A DNA stretch of 64,000 nucleotides from Symbiodinium kawagutii (taxonomy: Eukaryota; Sar; Dinophyceae; Suessiales; Symbiodiniaceae): contig VSDK01012891.1 of assembly GCA_009767595.1 (NCBI GenBank), forward strand, positions 89,207 through 153,206, written 5' to 3'. Every line of letters begins with the position of its first letter. Within the stretch, counting starts at the first letter, position 1. A model generated the notes under the pieces. That model did no database searches. It was not told where the DNA came from and saw nothing but the letters and a program-made list of their open reading frames with translations. This document shows, in pieces, positions 1 to 13,100 of this stretch. The translations under genes and the position numbers were made by a program.

Positions 1-219
1 AAAATCACTGATTGATTCCTAAGTTTGGTGTATTAACTCTGGATTCCAGTGTTTCCTTTTTTCCGTACCAAATTCACGTTCCTCTAGAGTTTAGTGGTCT
101 ACAAGACGAATGACTTTACTGTGGAGGTTGTCATCCCAAATTTGACTAGTACATTCTGCGGAGGAAATGGCCTCTTTGAATGGCTGCCCTATGCTGCCCT
201 GTCAAGCACTACCTTTGTA

Positions 220-870
220 GTTGTTATTTTTTCTGCAGGGAATCTTTTGCCACTTCACTCTGGCGTTTCATCTTTCTGTTGGCTTCTCTGCGCAAGTTTG
301 TGCAAGAGCTATCTGAGCATGCTCTGATCTCTGACACAGGTAGCGTTTGAGGTCTGAGCTGCAGATTCTTTGTTTGCATATGCTCTCTGACATCCTCCAA
401 GTGCAGCAAGGACCAGCTATTGATCAGTCCTTGCCAGCAGGATTGCATGTCGAACGGAACCCTCCGCATGTGCACATCAATCCGAGCATGTTCATTTCAT
501 GGTGAGCAAAGCCGAGGATGAAGATGCGCATGGTTTGTTGGTGAAGCCATTTCTGGGCGAAGGCCATGCGCAATGCTGTGCATCTTACTGATCATCAGTG
601 CTCCCTGGTTCGAAGGAATTGCAGGTTCCGTCATTACGAAGCTCTCGAAGAATTGAACAGACAAGCTCAAGCCTGGTTCAACCAGAGGTTGGGGGACTTC
701 AAGCGACTCTGCCACGTGCAAACTTTGGAGTTCAGCTGTTTGGGAGGGTCCCTGCAACCAAAGTTTATCGAATGTGGATACAATTCATTGAGAAAGGACA
801 TGAAAAAGCTCCGGATTTGAGTAAGCTGAACCTGGAAAACACTCACTTCCTGAAAAGTTGACACCAAATG
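220..870 (+). pseudogene. possible decayed coding stretch, family unknown
   Basis: This stretch lacks the ATC/TGG word repeats that fill most of the non-coding DNA here. It shows protein-like runs in changing frames, for example SLRKFVQELSEHALISD near 280-340, SDILQVQQGPAIDQSLPAGL near 390-450, and HYEALEELNRQAQAWFNQRL near 632-692. No single frame covers it, so if it was once coding it has frameshifts and stops. It could be an old retroelement or gene fragment. It could also be chance. I recognise no family. Confidence 0.25.
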
Positions 871-3830
871 TGCTGTGATCAGCTGGCTGTAGAATGCCGA
901 GGAAATTGGTCAATGCGATGTACCCCCATCACTGACTGTTTACCAACAGGAACCCTTTTGGAAATGTTTCCACCCCATACATGGATATCCCCACATTGAA
1001 GGAAACTTACTGATGGTGTTTGATTATACTTTTTCTTGCATGGCCTTCAACAGTGTGGCTATGCGCATCAGCAGAAGATGTCCCTTCTGCATTCACTGAG
1101 ATCATAAAATTCCTGGTATGGAATGGTCATAATAAATAGAATAAGTTTATGGCTGGTCTTCGCAACTGCAAGGCCATGTATGCACGCAGTATGTGATGGT
1201 TTTGGCATGGATTGCCATTCTCATTTTGGCGATAGTCTTAACAGCAATCCACCATGGTGATGATAGCTACAGTCAATATTTCACCCTATCTTGCCATCAA
1301 CCCTGTCGCATCCTAAATACTTATATGGCCGTGGATTTCTTGAGGGTCCACATCCCACAATCTTTGATATCTTCAACGTACTTGAAAACAACTATGCCCA
1401 TTTGGGTCTCAAAAAAGGGGACCTCAAAAATACAGCTGGTTTAACAATGGCTATGTAATATTTTACCAAAATCATCCATTAGCCAAAAAAGGGACCCATA
1501 AACCCCATGGTTGTCATGGCTAGCAATGGATGATTTGAGTGTACCCCTTTGAGGTGGTGTTGACCCCGTCCACCTGTGCTGTCGCGGCAAGTGGCAGGCC
1601 ATCCTTATTGGAAGTGGCAGGGCCCAGAGGAACAGCGGGGCGGTGCGCCTGCGGCTGGTGCATGGGATAGCTGGGGAACAGCTTGGGTGCCCCACAGTGA
1701 GGTAACGTTTGAGTCATTAAGGACCACCTTGATATCATGTTGTTTAGTACCATTAGCATTAAACCATCATGGTCTTCATCACCTAAGATGATCAAACAAT
1801 CATGAAACATGATTAGCATTTGAGCACCGGGTTCTTTGGCTGGACCCTCAACCCACCGGGTTGGCGGGTTGAACAGCATCATTCACCGAGATACCGTTGC
1901 CTATCTATCAGCTATGGTTGGAGGTTAGTCATCATTAGCAGATAGGATAAGCATCATCAAGGGTCGGAGGTTAGTCATGTATCATTTCACCATCATGAAC
2001 CATTGAGAATCGATCATTGATTAAAAAAATGCAAAGCCACTATCGACTGACGCATGATGCTTGAACCATTGCAAATTCATGAATGAAAGTACTTAACCAA
2101 TCATCGTGTTGAACAGTTTTCAGCGTTGTTTGTCGTGAAAAGCTATGTTTCGACTATTACTTAATATTTTTTGATTGAACATCAATTCCTCAGTTCCTCA
2201 TAAATGGCAATTATTTCCACTTAGCCATTCCTATGTGAAACCACCGATTCACCATAGTATTCTATCATGCACCCTTTGTCCCCACGAGTATGTAGTTGTT
2301 ATGAAAGGAGCATTGTTTAGCCGCTATTCCCCATGAGTGACCAATGATTCACCATAGTTAACCCCGAATTCGTCCACTACTTCGCCATCATTGACCAATC
2401 ACCAGCCCCAACATGAACAGATTATTGTGTCACCATTCACCCATGTTTCACCACTACTCACCTTTGTTAAGCAATAAACATACAGTAACCGACCAGTAAC
2501 CAGTAACCAACTAGTAATCATTTATCCATTACAAAGCACGAACATGATTTTCAACCTGTAACCAACCAGTAACTAGCCATTGAGTCACGAATCAACAAAC
2601 ATGGTGAATCCACCAGCAACCAACCATGAACCAACCAACTCCACACGCACGAGCCTTGCAGGTACTGCACTGCACGCTTCGACCCAGTGACTTCGGGAAC
2701 GTGACTTGCCGTGGGACATGGCTGGTGCCACCAACGATACCATGCTGCTTCTATGCGGGTTTGATACGGTTTTTGTAGGGCTGGAACATGATGGTTTACA
2801 TGCTAGCGGGCCCACGGATAGCAGCAAAGTCGTCAAAAGAACATGATGGTTTTATATGGTTATGTAAGGTTTTATGGGGGTGATTTAGCCACCAAGCATC
2901 ATCAACCATGGTTTTTGACAGGCTTTTATATGGGTTATAACTTATAACCATTAATGATGGTTGTTGATAGGCAGTAATACCCAACGATCATGGTTAAACA
3001 ACTACTAGTTTGTGGTTTCATTGACATATTTTTCCGAATGTCTTTGGGATGGGTGGTTGACGAGCACATGTTTCAGGTTTGAACCCACGGACTAGATCAA
3101 AAAATGGTCAGGGTGAAATAGCGGGTGAATGGCTGATAGTGGCAGATAATGACCTGCAAGAAAAGTAGATAATTATACAAATTAGATGCCGAGCTGCGTT
3201 GTACCCCCACATAAGCTGATCACATCCCAACAGCTCGACTGGTAACTGGTTATTGAATCTGAATGGTACCCTGAACAGCCAGGAGTACCAAGATGACCCA
3301 CATCGAATGTGTACTTTCCCAACATAGTGCCACCCCGCAAAGCTGAAAGTTGCTACGTTTGATGGTGAGCATCCAAACAGCTAGACGATTGTAACTGGTC
3401 ATTCATGGGCTGTAAACAGCCAGGGGTAAAGGGTTTTGACTCACACCTTTATTTGGTGGGTTCCACGGTCCCCCATTTGGATATGTGGACCGTCCACTCC
3501 GCCAGTCGAACGCAGCGATAGCCCCTTAGTTAACAACTTTGGGTTGTGGACAATACTGGCAGAACCGGCAGAATGACGACAAACGGATAACAATGGGTAT
3601 ATACTGAAAAGTGCAAAAACCGGTTGGGTTGGTGACCCCAACCAATCTACCATCATATTGGTTGGTTGCCGATTTTTTCCTAGATACTCATCATTGCTGA
3701 TTGGTTGTTGTGAACATTTCTCGTCAAAACCAGTTCCACAAATTCTTGCTGTTCTGGCCGCCCTGCCTCTTGGATCATTAACAAACCATCAATCAACCAT
3801 TTACCCACCATTTCTCAACCATTCACCACT
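871..3830. other. non-coding, low-complexity sequence
   Basis: I see no supported gene. The sequence is built from degenerate ACCATTCACC/GGTTGATGG-type words, with A/C-rich blocks around 2300-2640. A short stretch at 2661-2710 follows an AG|G and could be a small exon, but nothing supports its frame. Confidence 0.4.
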
Positions 3831-3904
3831 TGGTGGTTTCTCAGGTCATAGGGGTACCCCCAAATCACCCATGTCATCATCCCCGATGGCTTGGGAAACC
3901 ACCA
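3831..3904. repeat. palindromic element A1, family A (short form)
   Basis: TGGTGGTTTCTCAGGTCATA plus GGGGTACCCC at the left and CCCCGATGGCTTGGGAAACC plus ACCA at the right. The centre is only about 20 bp. Confidence 0.65.
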
Positions 3905-3924
3905 TATTCTACTTTCTAAAACAT

Positions 3925-4040
3925 ATGGCAATGGGTCAAAACCCTGTACCCCTGTCAAAACATCATTAGATTAGCCATTGTTTTCCGTGTTATTTTTGCT
4001 TATTATCCCCCATTGGTGTTGGTTGGTTATCAACCAGCCA
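3925..4040. repeat. palindromic element B1, family B (reversed)
   Basis: It starts TGGCAATGGGTCAAAACCCT, has TTATCCCCCATTGGTGTTGG inside and a diverged end (CAACCAGCCATGGG). It lies 20 bp after A1, directly before the proposed exon at 4068. Confidence 0.6.
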
Positions 4041-4067
4041 TGGGTGGCCACGACCCACCACGCTGAG

Positions 4068-4125
4068 GAGCGGCCTTTTCATCGCTCGGCTCACGAAGAA
4101 GCCCTGCAGCGGCGGAGAAGAAAAG
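4068..4125 (+). CDS. tentative 5' exon, STPGR gene
   Basis: A GC-rich island follows AG|G (CACGCTGAG|GAGCGG). Read in phase 0 it gives a basic helix-like stretch, ERPFHRSAHEEALQRRRRK. A GA donor at 4126 ends it in phase 1, matching the next proposed exon at 5133. No PG motif is present, so membership in the gene rests only on phase and position. A GT donor at 4143 is an alternative end. Confidence 0.35.
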
Positions 4126-7100
4126 GAGCTGCGGGCGGATGGGTTGCGCTCTGGGGAGCTGACACTTCGCAACGGAGAACCATGGGAAAACCATGGGAAA
4201 CCCTAGGAAAACCATGTGGAAAACCGCAGGAAAACCAGTGTGACAATTGGAAATCGCCATGCTTCTATGGAGAATCCTCAACAATCAGCTCTCAATGGTG
4301 GATGTTCGCCATGTTAGATCACCAGAGGGTAATTCATGACGATGCAGACGATGGGTATTAACGGTATTGACAGATTGGTGAACTGATGGTGAATTGATGA
4401 TTAGTTGATGAATAACCAACAAGACTAGGCAATGTTGTGGGTAATCATGGTTAATGAACCAAATGATTGCCTAATCGAGGCTAATGATTGTCGAAGATTG
4501 CTTCATAATGGAGCAATGTTAACTGGTGAATGATGGCTAAATAGTGTTTCAGTGATTGGTTCAAGACGGTCAGTCATGGCCATGGAGACATCATTGGTCA
4601 ATGATGCATGGTTTATGATGTTTGACCATTAATAGATGCTTAATCATGAATCATTAATTTAATGTGTTAATCATTTGTCATTTATCATATCACATTGATG
4701 TTTGTGGCTTATGATGTTTGTTGGTCTTCATGAGACGCCGTGGTTTATGGTGGTGGCTTTGATCAACTGCCAGACTGTGAACTTGGATGGTGACCACCGT
4801 CAATAAGCAGCTTGCTTATACATGCGTTCACTATTGGCTGTAATGATTCCGTATAATAAGCATGTATAATAAGAATTTATGGTTTATAATGATTGCTTAT
4901 AGAATGATTGCTTATAGATTGATTGCTTATACTGATTCTTGATCCCTGCATAATTTTATTGGTTTAACAAAAATGGTCAAGCTAACCCTCAGTTGGAGCA
5001 TGATTGTACAATGATTATAAGTATTTATTAACCAACTATATTTTGCTGATAGTTATCGCTTATACTGTTTCATCCATCCACCCATCCGCCCATCCGCCCA
5101 TCCATCCCTACTACTTACTAGCCATCACCAAGGGCGCGAACAGCTGACGAACCTCTCCAGACCCTCAGACAAACGCCCCGCTGCTCGTTGCTCACAGCGC
5201 GCCGCTCGTTGCTTGGTACGGCCCGCCCTGGATCCAGTGGTTCAGGCGAAGCCGCTGGATGGATACCACCGGCCTTGAGGTTCCCATGGTAGGTGATTGC
5301 AAGGTGAGTGATGCCAACCCTGGGATTAAGCATGCGAACCATGAGTAAGCAGTCACTTAAGACCTGATGAATGTTAACCCTCGGATGAAGCTAAACACTA
5401 GATTTCTCAATTGGGGGGCACCATTTTACTTGGAAACCAGTTGGCTTAACTGGGGGCCCCTATTTATCAACCAGGGGTGGCTCGCTTCATCCAGGGTAGC
5501 CTTTAGCACTTTCTACTTCACGACACTTCGTATCTCAAAATTACTGGAACTTGGGGGATATGCTGAAGAACGCTGTGCAGCTGGAGTTGTGATAAGCCGT
5601 TGGGGGTCCAAGTATCGGGTCTAGGATGACCATTGCCTACTTGGATTTCCGGGCGGAGAATTCGTGGTTGTGATCATGGTGTTTCTTAGGCCATAGGTTT
5701 TTTGATTGATATGATACCAGTCATAGGATTAATGAAATCACAGTATATCTTTTTGGCCACTACAGATTGTTTGATCGTTTTCTACCGGCTTAGGACAGAA
5801 TTGACGATCAATTGACCCATCATTTGGCATCATTTTGCATCAATGGACCATCAGTCAACCATCAATCAACCATCAGTCAACCATCAATCAACCATCAATC
5901 AACCATCAATCAACCATCAATGAACCATCAAGGAACCCATGTGATATATATATATATATACACATTTATACGGTTTTATACGTGTATGTAATTTTACCAG
6001 CACCCCACCAGCTGCAAAGCGGAGCCTCGTCCAACCGCAAGGTGTGGAAACAAATCGCGGAATCAGCGGCTGAGGGAAAGCCATGGGACCATATCGATGA
6101 TTTTTCGAGGGCAAGTGATTGGTCAACTGATGCTCAATGGATGGCTAATTAATAGTGAATCATTGGACAATTGATGCTCAGTTGATGGCTGATTCATGAT
6201 GAATTATTGGACAATTGATGTTTAGTTCCTGGTTAATTCCTGGTCAACTTCCGATCACTTGATAGTTACTTGATGGTTAGCAACGGTTGGCCTTGGACAA
6301 GCTGCCCTTGCTAGCTGAAGGAGACAAAGCATTGAGGTTCTTGGTATTCCAGTGGACCGGTAGATAGGTTTTAGCGGTTCAAGAACCCCACTGTTTTACC
6401 ATGGACCAGCAACTCATATCCTGGGTATGTCCTACCATCTACTGTATATATCTCAACTTAAACAGGGTATTACAGATATATTTACTTGCCAGTTCTTCAG
6501 CATGTAAAATTTCCACACAGTAACCCATCCAGGTGATTGTAACTTCCCTTACGCGAGTGAAGAATTCCCAACTCAGAATACTGTGGCACAATAATCACCC
6601 TCCCCCTAGGTAATACTATGGTTGTAAATGGCAAGAACTGTGGAAGTAGGGTGATCCCACGCTACCAACCGTAGCTACGATCCGCACATCCGATACATGG
6701 CAGTCCTGTGTGAGGCGGCGATGTCCCCGCAAAGTTCTGCTGGCTATGGCGTTATGTTGACAACTTTGTCGCAAAACAAGCAGGCAGACGCCGGGATAAG
6801 TGGTTTAAACCGCATGTTTTGCCATCAACTGGTTGAGCATGATGAAGCATTGCTACAATATAATCGTGGTCATTGATCATGCTTAGCTCATATTGAGCAT
6901 GATTGACCATCAGTAAGCATCGCGAACCGTCATTGATCATGTAGCAATACAACACATCTTCAAACTTCCGTCCAGATAAGTGCAGGTTTTCGGCCAAATG
7001 AAACGATGAATGGAATCCAAATCAGCAATTCTTTGTCTATGGGATGGTCTACTGACTCCGTTCAGCAGTATAAATCCCAATGATTTGTGGTATCCCCAAT

Positions 7101-10100
7101 GATTTGTGTTGCTTGTCATTGAGAAGGTCAACAACCAAAGGGATTGATGGAGAAGCTTTGGAAAATCCCCGGCAGTGGGATCGCAACAAACACAACAAAC
7201 CAAGCGCTAGATACCACTTTATGTTGCCACCAGGTGAATCCACGCCACGACAGCGGGACGAAGCCAACCCCATCCGGTCATGTCATCCGCCGTAGAAATC
7301 AGAAATGGCTAAGTTGAAATCAGAAATGCAAGACTTGGACATTATAGATTGATTGGAATGGCTACTTGGACTGAAATTGTAATCAGAAATGGCCAAGTAG
7401 AAATGGTCAATAGCGGCTGGATGGTCATTATGGACAAAAGGAGAAATTGCTTCGCACAACTTGAAAAATGGATGGCGGGTGTACGCCGTTCCCACTTGTG
7501 CCATGTGTAGCTGCTGTTTTCCAAATGATCTCTCATTAGCATCGTCCTCGGTGGATGCGTTGCTTCTTGCTGATGAACCACCACAAACCCACCAGTACCC
7601 TGAGAGGCCACTGATTGACACTGTATTCACCAGCTTCACCATGATCAACTATGAATCATCCTGAATCATTACAACCGGTTGCCAGCTTTGCCATACCATT
7701 TTTTACCAACTTATGAACATATTCTGAACCGTTCAGAGTAATTGTGAGTTGTGAAGTTGCGAAGTATCAGCTATTGCCATCATAAAATATTCTTAACGAT
7801 GGTTTTTCATCGCATAAAAAAAAAACCTTCATAAATGGTTTGTTTATGCGCTGAAAAACCTTCAAAGAGTTTGTTCCATTTGTTGACCAGTTTGTCACTT
7901 GATTCACAAGCTTCACCATGATCATCCAATTGTGAATCGCAGTTAATCACAGTCGTCATTTAGCGCGATATGAATCGCTATCCTACACTTGTTCAACCAG
8001 CGTTATCTAGTGAAGAATCAACCACTATATCTCATTATCCATTCTTATAGTCATTGTCCACAACTATCATCATTATCATCATTATTATCCACCAGTTATC
8101 ATCCACTAATATAGTCGTTTTCCATTACTATCCACCAGTTATCATTTGATGGTCATCCACCACATCTGATTATCCACCAATTTTCATCCACCATTATCAT
8201 GATTATCATCACTATTATCACTATTATAGTCATTATCATCACTATGATCCATTGATTATCATCATTATCATCAGTATGATCCACCAGTTATCATCTGAAC
8301 CAGTTGTCTCAGTGGAGCATACTCCACTGATGATTACTATCTACCAGTTCTCATGTTATCATTCACTACATCTCCATTACATCTCAGCTCACCACCTTAC
8401 TGCCCTGGTGAGGCGCCCAAGTGGACCTTTGGTGGTCGCAGCCCTGTGGGCGGATACAGGTGCCGCATTGTTTTGCTGCTGGAGGCTGCTGGACTGCGAT
8501 GCCGCGCCTTAAGCTGGACAACACATGAATGACATGTTTTTGAGATGAATACATAGAACATGTACTTTAAGGATGATATATCAATGATTCCAAGTTAGAA
8601 TACATGTTTTTGTTATGGATGATATATTTGTTCGAGCCTGGTGGAAAGAAAGATGTATTTGTACCTTTTAAAGTTCTATTGATTACGTAGATGTTCTTTT
8701 GACACGCGTTACACCTTCTCAATATGTTGTTGGTAGGTTTTCATATCTGTTGATTGTATATATATATATATATATTTATATATATACATGGGTTTGTGCG
8801 ATGAAATATTTCTGATATGTGAATTACACATATGCATCCATGACTTTCTGCAAAGTGCGTGAGTTACAAGGACATCCAGTGAAATGCTGAGGCTAATTGT
8901 CGTGTGCCATCTCACCTTTGAAATTGGGGTGGCTAGCACGTTGGCACTGTGAGATTCTCACTGTCCGTACTGCGCACGAGATTCCACGCTTAGTGTTGGG
9001 TCCCTCAACTGGGGATCCCTTCAGAACCGAACCTACTAGGAGCTAATTACGGGAATTAGAAATCCCTTCTACGAACTACTGATATGATTGATCAGCTGTT
9101 TAACTACTTCTGGTTGGTCTTTTCAAGCATTTCCTATTTTCCCCAGTATCATCACATGGGTGGTTGGTTGACAAATGTTTTTCATGACGGTGTGGTTCAA
9201 CTACCAACCAGTTAATGATCATTAATTAACCAATATTAACCATTATTAGCCACGAATCAACCATGGTTTAACTTGTATAACCAATAGGGTTCATATGATT
9301 ATCGGTAGTTATATCAAAATCGCGACTAATTCAACCATAGTGAATGATCATTATTAACCAAACATTAACCAGTTAATCATCATTATCAGCCATAATATTG
9401 ACCATAATGTGGTTGAGCATTATCAGCCATAATATTATTCTCCTGGTTTTTTTGGTGTGGCTCAAGCACCAACCAACTGGATCTGGAAGCCTGGCTGCAG
9501 GCCCAGCACACCTGGACCTGGAGCTTACGGAGGCCTGGAATCCAGGAGGACGGAGCCGGTGGAGCCGGTGGAGCGATGCTGCGGACGCTGATCCAAGGCT
9601 TCGCAATGGAAAGCCCGGTAGGGAAACCGCAGGGAAAGCATGGGAAAATCCTGGGAAACCTCAGGAAAACTGTAGGAAAGCCATAGGAAACTATAGGGAA
9701 ACCATAGGAAAACCATAGGAAACAATGGAAAATCACCATAGTTTATAGAGAAGCCTCGGAAACCATCGAAGATTTGTGTATTCTCCAGCCCGCTATGTTA
9801 GATTACCAGGGGGTAATGGTTGTGTTAGCATATGATCAAGCATAGTGAATTTCGAGCTCTAGTGAAGCCAATGGTTATTGCAATGGCTGTATAACTGATT
9901 GGATGCCATGGGAATCTGATTCGTATAGTAAGCCTTTCTAACCTGGTAGACTTGGCAGATATATTATTTCGATTGGCCGGTTCGTAAATGTTGGTGGTTC
10001 CCCACCTGTCAGGTGAGGGTTGTTTGATTTTATCAGAGCTGTTGGGCCATCCTCCTCCTGCTTTCCTCCTCCTTTCCTCCTCTCTTCCTCCTTCTCCTCC

Positions 10101-13100
10101 TCTTGGTCCTCCTGTCCTCCGTGTCCTTGTCCTTATCCTTCTCGCCTTCAACTGCTCCGAGCTTCAGATGCTAGTGGGCTGTGCCGGACCCGAACTGCCA
10201 GATAGAATGTCAGATAGAATGCCGGCAAAATGCCAGATAGAATGCCACTGAAAATGTCAGCGGAAAGGTCAGATGGGATGCCAGATAGAATGCCAGTGAA
10301 AATGTCCTTAGAATGTCAGAGAAGATACCAGAGGTATGCCAGATAGAATGTCAGCAGTAACGGCATAGAGAATGCCAGCAAGGAGAAAAATCCCATATAA
10401 ACAGCCAGATTATCTTTCAGGTGCAATGCCACGCTTGTCATTTCAAACATGGTTATCCAAGAACATTAGTTCCCATCATGAAACCAAACCGTGGGGAATG
10501 CCATGGTGGGGATCACTCAAAGTGAAGCAATGTGTTGTCGTTTATACTGAAAAGTACTGATGAGCAATTGTGGGTAATGGTTTGGAACATATGTTTTCAT
10601 GATAAACATGGAAACTATCCCAAATGGTGGTTTCTCAAAATAGGGGTACCCCCAAATCATCCATTTATAGTCATCTATAGTAATAAACCTACCATTTTTG
10701 GGGTCCCCTATTCCGAGAAACCACCAAATCATGAAACCAATGATCGAAAACATCGAAGCAACAGGTGTGACTCAACGAATTTTCGGAACAAGCAACAGGT
10801 GTGACTCAAGGACCAAGCCATGGGGACCATGCTTGGATCATCCCAGTGGTGAATGTCAGCGTGCTTCGTTTGGGGTAGCTACCTCATGCAGGTGCAACTC
10901 ACCATGGTTGCCAGGCATAAGTTACCTAAGTGGTTCGTAACCATGGTTAGTTCGCCCATTTATAAATGGTATACCCCACTTAGGGTAGTTACTAACCATT
11001 GTTCCTCACAAAGATAGTCCAGTAACCTTGGCACACTGAACATTTTGCAAAGGTCACCAATTGCCAGAAGCCTCACGACAAAGAAGTGAAGTGGCAATTC
11101 ACAACATGCACAGTGAAAGCATCACCAGTCACCGAGCAAAAACAACAAGATCAAACAAAATAAAACGACCATTCCAAAACATGCATCAAGGCGATTCGGC
11201 ATCGGCCAAGGAGGAAACCATGATCCAATTCTAAACCTGCCTTCCTACCATGAATCGTTGAATCACCACCAATATGAACACCACAGAATCATTCTTATTA
11301 CCGATGATCAACCATTAATTCGCAATAATCAACCAGTATGAATCCCTACATATCCTTAACCACCTTGAACGTTTTCTCCATGGATTTCCCGCGTTTCTTC
11401 CTTACCAAAGGACGCCTGCCTTTGGCTTCGGAAGTTCTGGTCGCGACGGAGCAGTGGTTTCTGGACGGCATGGAGAAAGCTGAACTAAATCACCAAGGGT
11501 GGATCGTTATCTAATATGAACCATTGTCATAGCCATTAATTTGTCTCCTTTATGTTCCCTAAAAATGGCTGCTGACTATTGCAAACTAATTATGTCTAAT
11601 CATTATGAGCATGGGCTATTGCAACACCACTTAAGGAAGCAGTAAACTATTGCAGTGGCTAAACTATTACAAGCCCAACCATTCCTAATCATTTATTGGC
11701 CAAGTGGCTTGTAGACTATTTAGCCAATGAATTGCTATTCTAAGCTAATTAAATCATTTGTATGTTCTACTATAAGCCATTAAACATCTGGGATTTGTGG
11801 AGGAAGTGGGGCCGCTGTGCTTGTGAGGTTCGCAGTAGCAGCGTGTCGTCTCCGGGCCCTGGTGCCTATGGCGGCGCGTTGACGCAGGCCGCGGCACTAG
11901 AAACCTTGGCGTTGCGAAAGGTTCATGAGCCATGCATTGGCTAAAGTGGTATGATGGTTAATGGTTGATAATAGTTAATAATGGTGATAGTAGGCGGTTA
12001 ATAATGAAACCTTGGCGAAGGTGGTTAATAGTAGGTCAATAATGGTTAATGATGGTTAATCATTGGTTAATATTTGGTTAACCACTTTTGAACCAGCTAT
12101 TGATCAATGTTTAGTGGTTAATAGTAGGGGATGATGACCAAGAATAGTAGGGAATATACCAATTAAAGTGGGATGATATACCAACAATAGCCATTCATTG
12201 GCTAAAGTGGTTGTGGTGAGCGGTTAATAATGGTTGATAATCAGGGTCTATAGTGGTTAATGATGGTTAATAACCATGGTTTGTGGTGAATAATGATGGT
12301 TAATGACCATGGTCTATAGTGGTTTATGATGGTTGGTGAGTGGTAGTGGTGAGTGGTAGTGGTGAGTGGTTACGGGTAGGGTTTTGTAGGTCTCCTATCA
12401 TGGATTTTAGAGAGGATAATCACCAACAGTACTGGTTAAACAGCTATTAAAAAGCGATTTCTCAAAATTGCGACCCCTCAAAAATGATTAACAAATAGTT
12501 CATAGTTTATTCTAGGGAATGTCAAACGAAAAGCACGAGGGAATATACCAACTGTATATGGTGGCTTCTCGAAGTGTTGGGAACTCCAAATTTTTGGATG
12601 GTTTGTTATTATAATCGGTTCATATAAAGAATGATTTGGGGGTTTCCCCATTTTGAGGAACCCCAAAATAACGTTAACTGATGGGTGAAATCGTGTTTTC
12701 TGATGCTTAGTGATGATTAAGTTAAGAATGGTGGCTTTGGTTGTTTAACCAATGGCTAGTCATGTTAGTTGAGCCATCAATTTCGTTGGATTTTGTGAGA
12801 ATCAAAGAGACTATCCCCCTGGCTGGGGTTGACTGCCTCAGTCGTAGACGTGTTGCCCAATATGGTTTGCTCAACAGCAACTAAACGGCTCATTATGCAA
12901 ATGTCCAACTTAGGATATGTTTGAGCAACTTGCCAGCCACGAGTTTCAGTACCACAGTCGTAGAAACGTGTGTCCTCAATATGGGGGGCCCCTCAAGTCA
13001 TCTAATATCAATCATCTATAGCGATAAGCCAGTCCCCTATTTTCAGAAACGACCCAATATCATACAATGTATATTCGCATGCCACCACACATATGTGGTC

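Larger units (their letters stand above)
9549..11410 (+). other. intron (GA...AG) with repeats
   Basis: It contains a pyrimidine tract (CTCCT-type, about 10048-10143), an imperfect tandem of AGAATGCCAGAT-like units (about 10200-10372) and palindromic element A2 (10625-10726). A segment near 10860-10900 reads RASFGVATS but fits neither phase nor acceptor. Confidence 0.6.

Noticed and set aside
10698-10940. RASFGVATS run resembling an STPGR FG half-repeat
   Set aside because: No AG|G acceptor and the wrong phase for its neighbours; exon 11411-11453 fills this role in frame.
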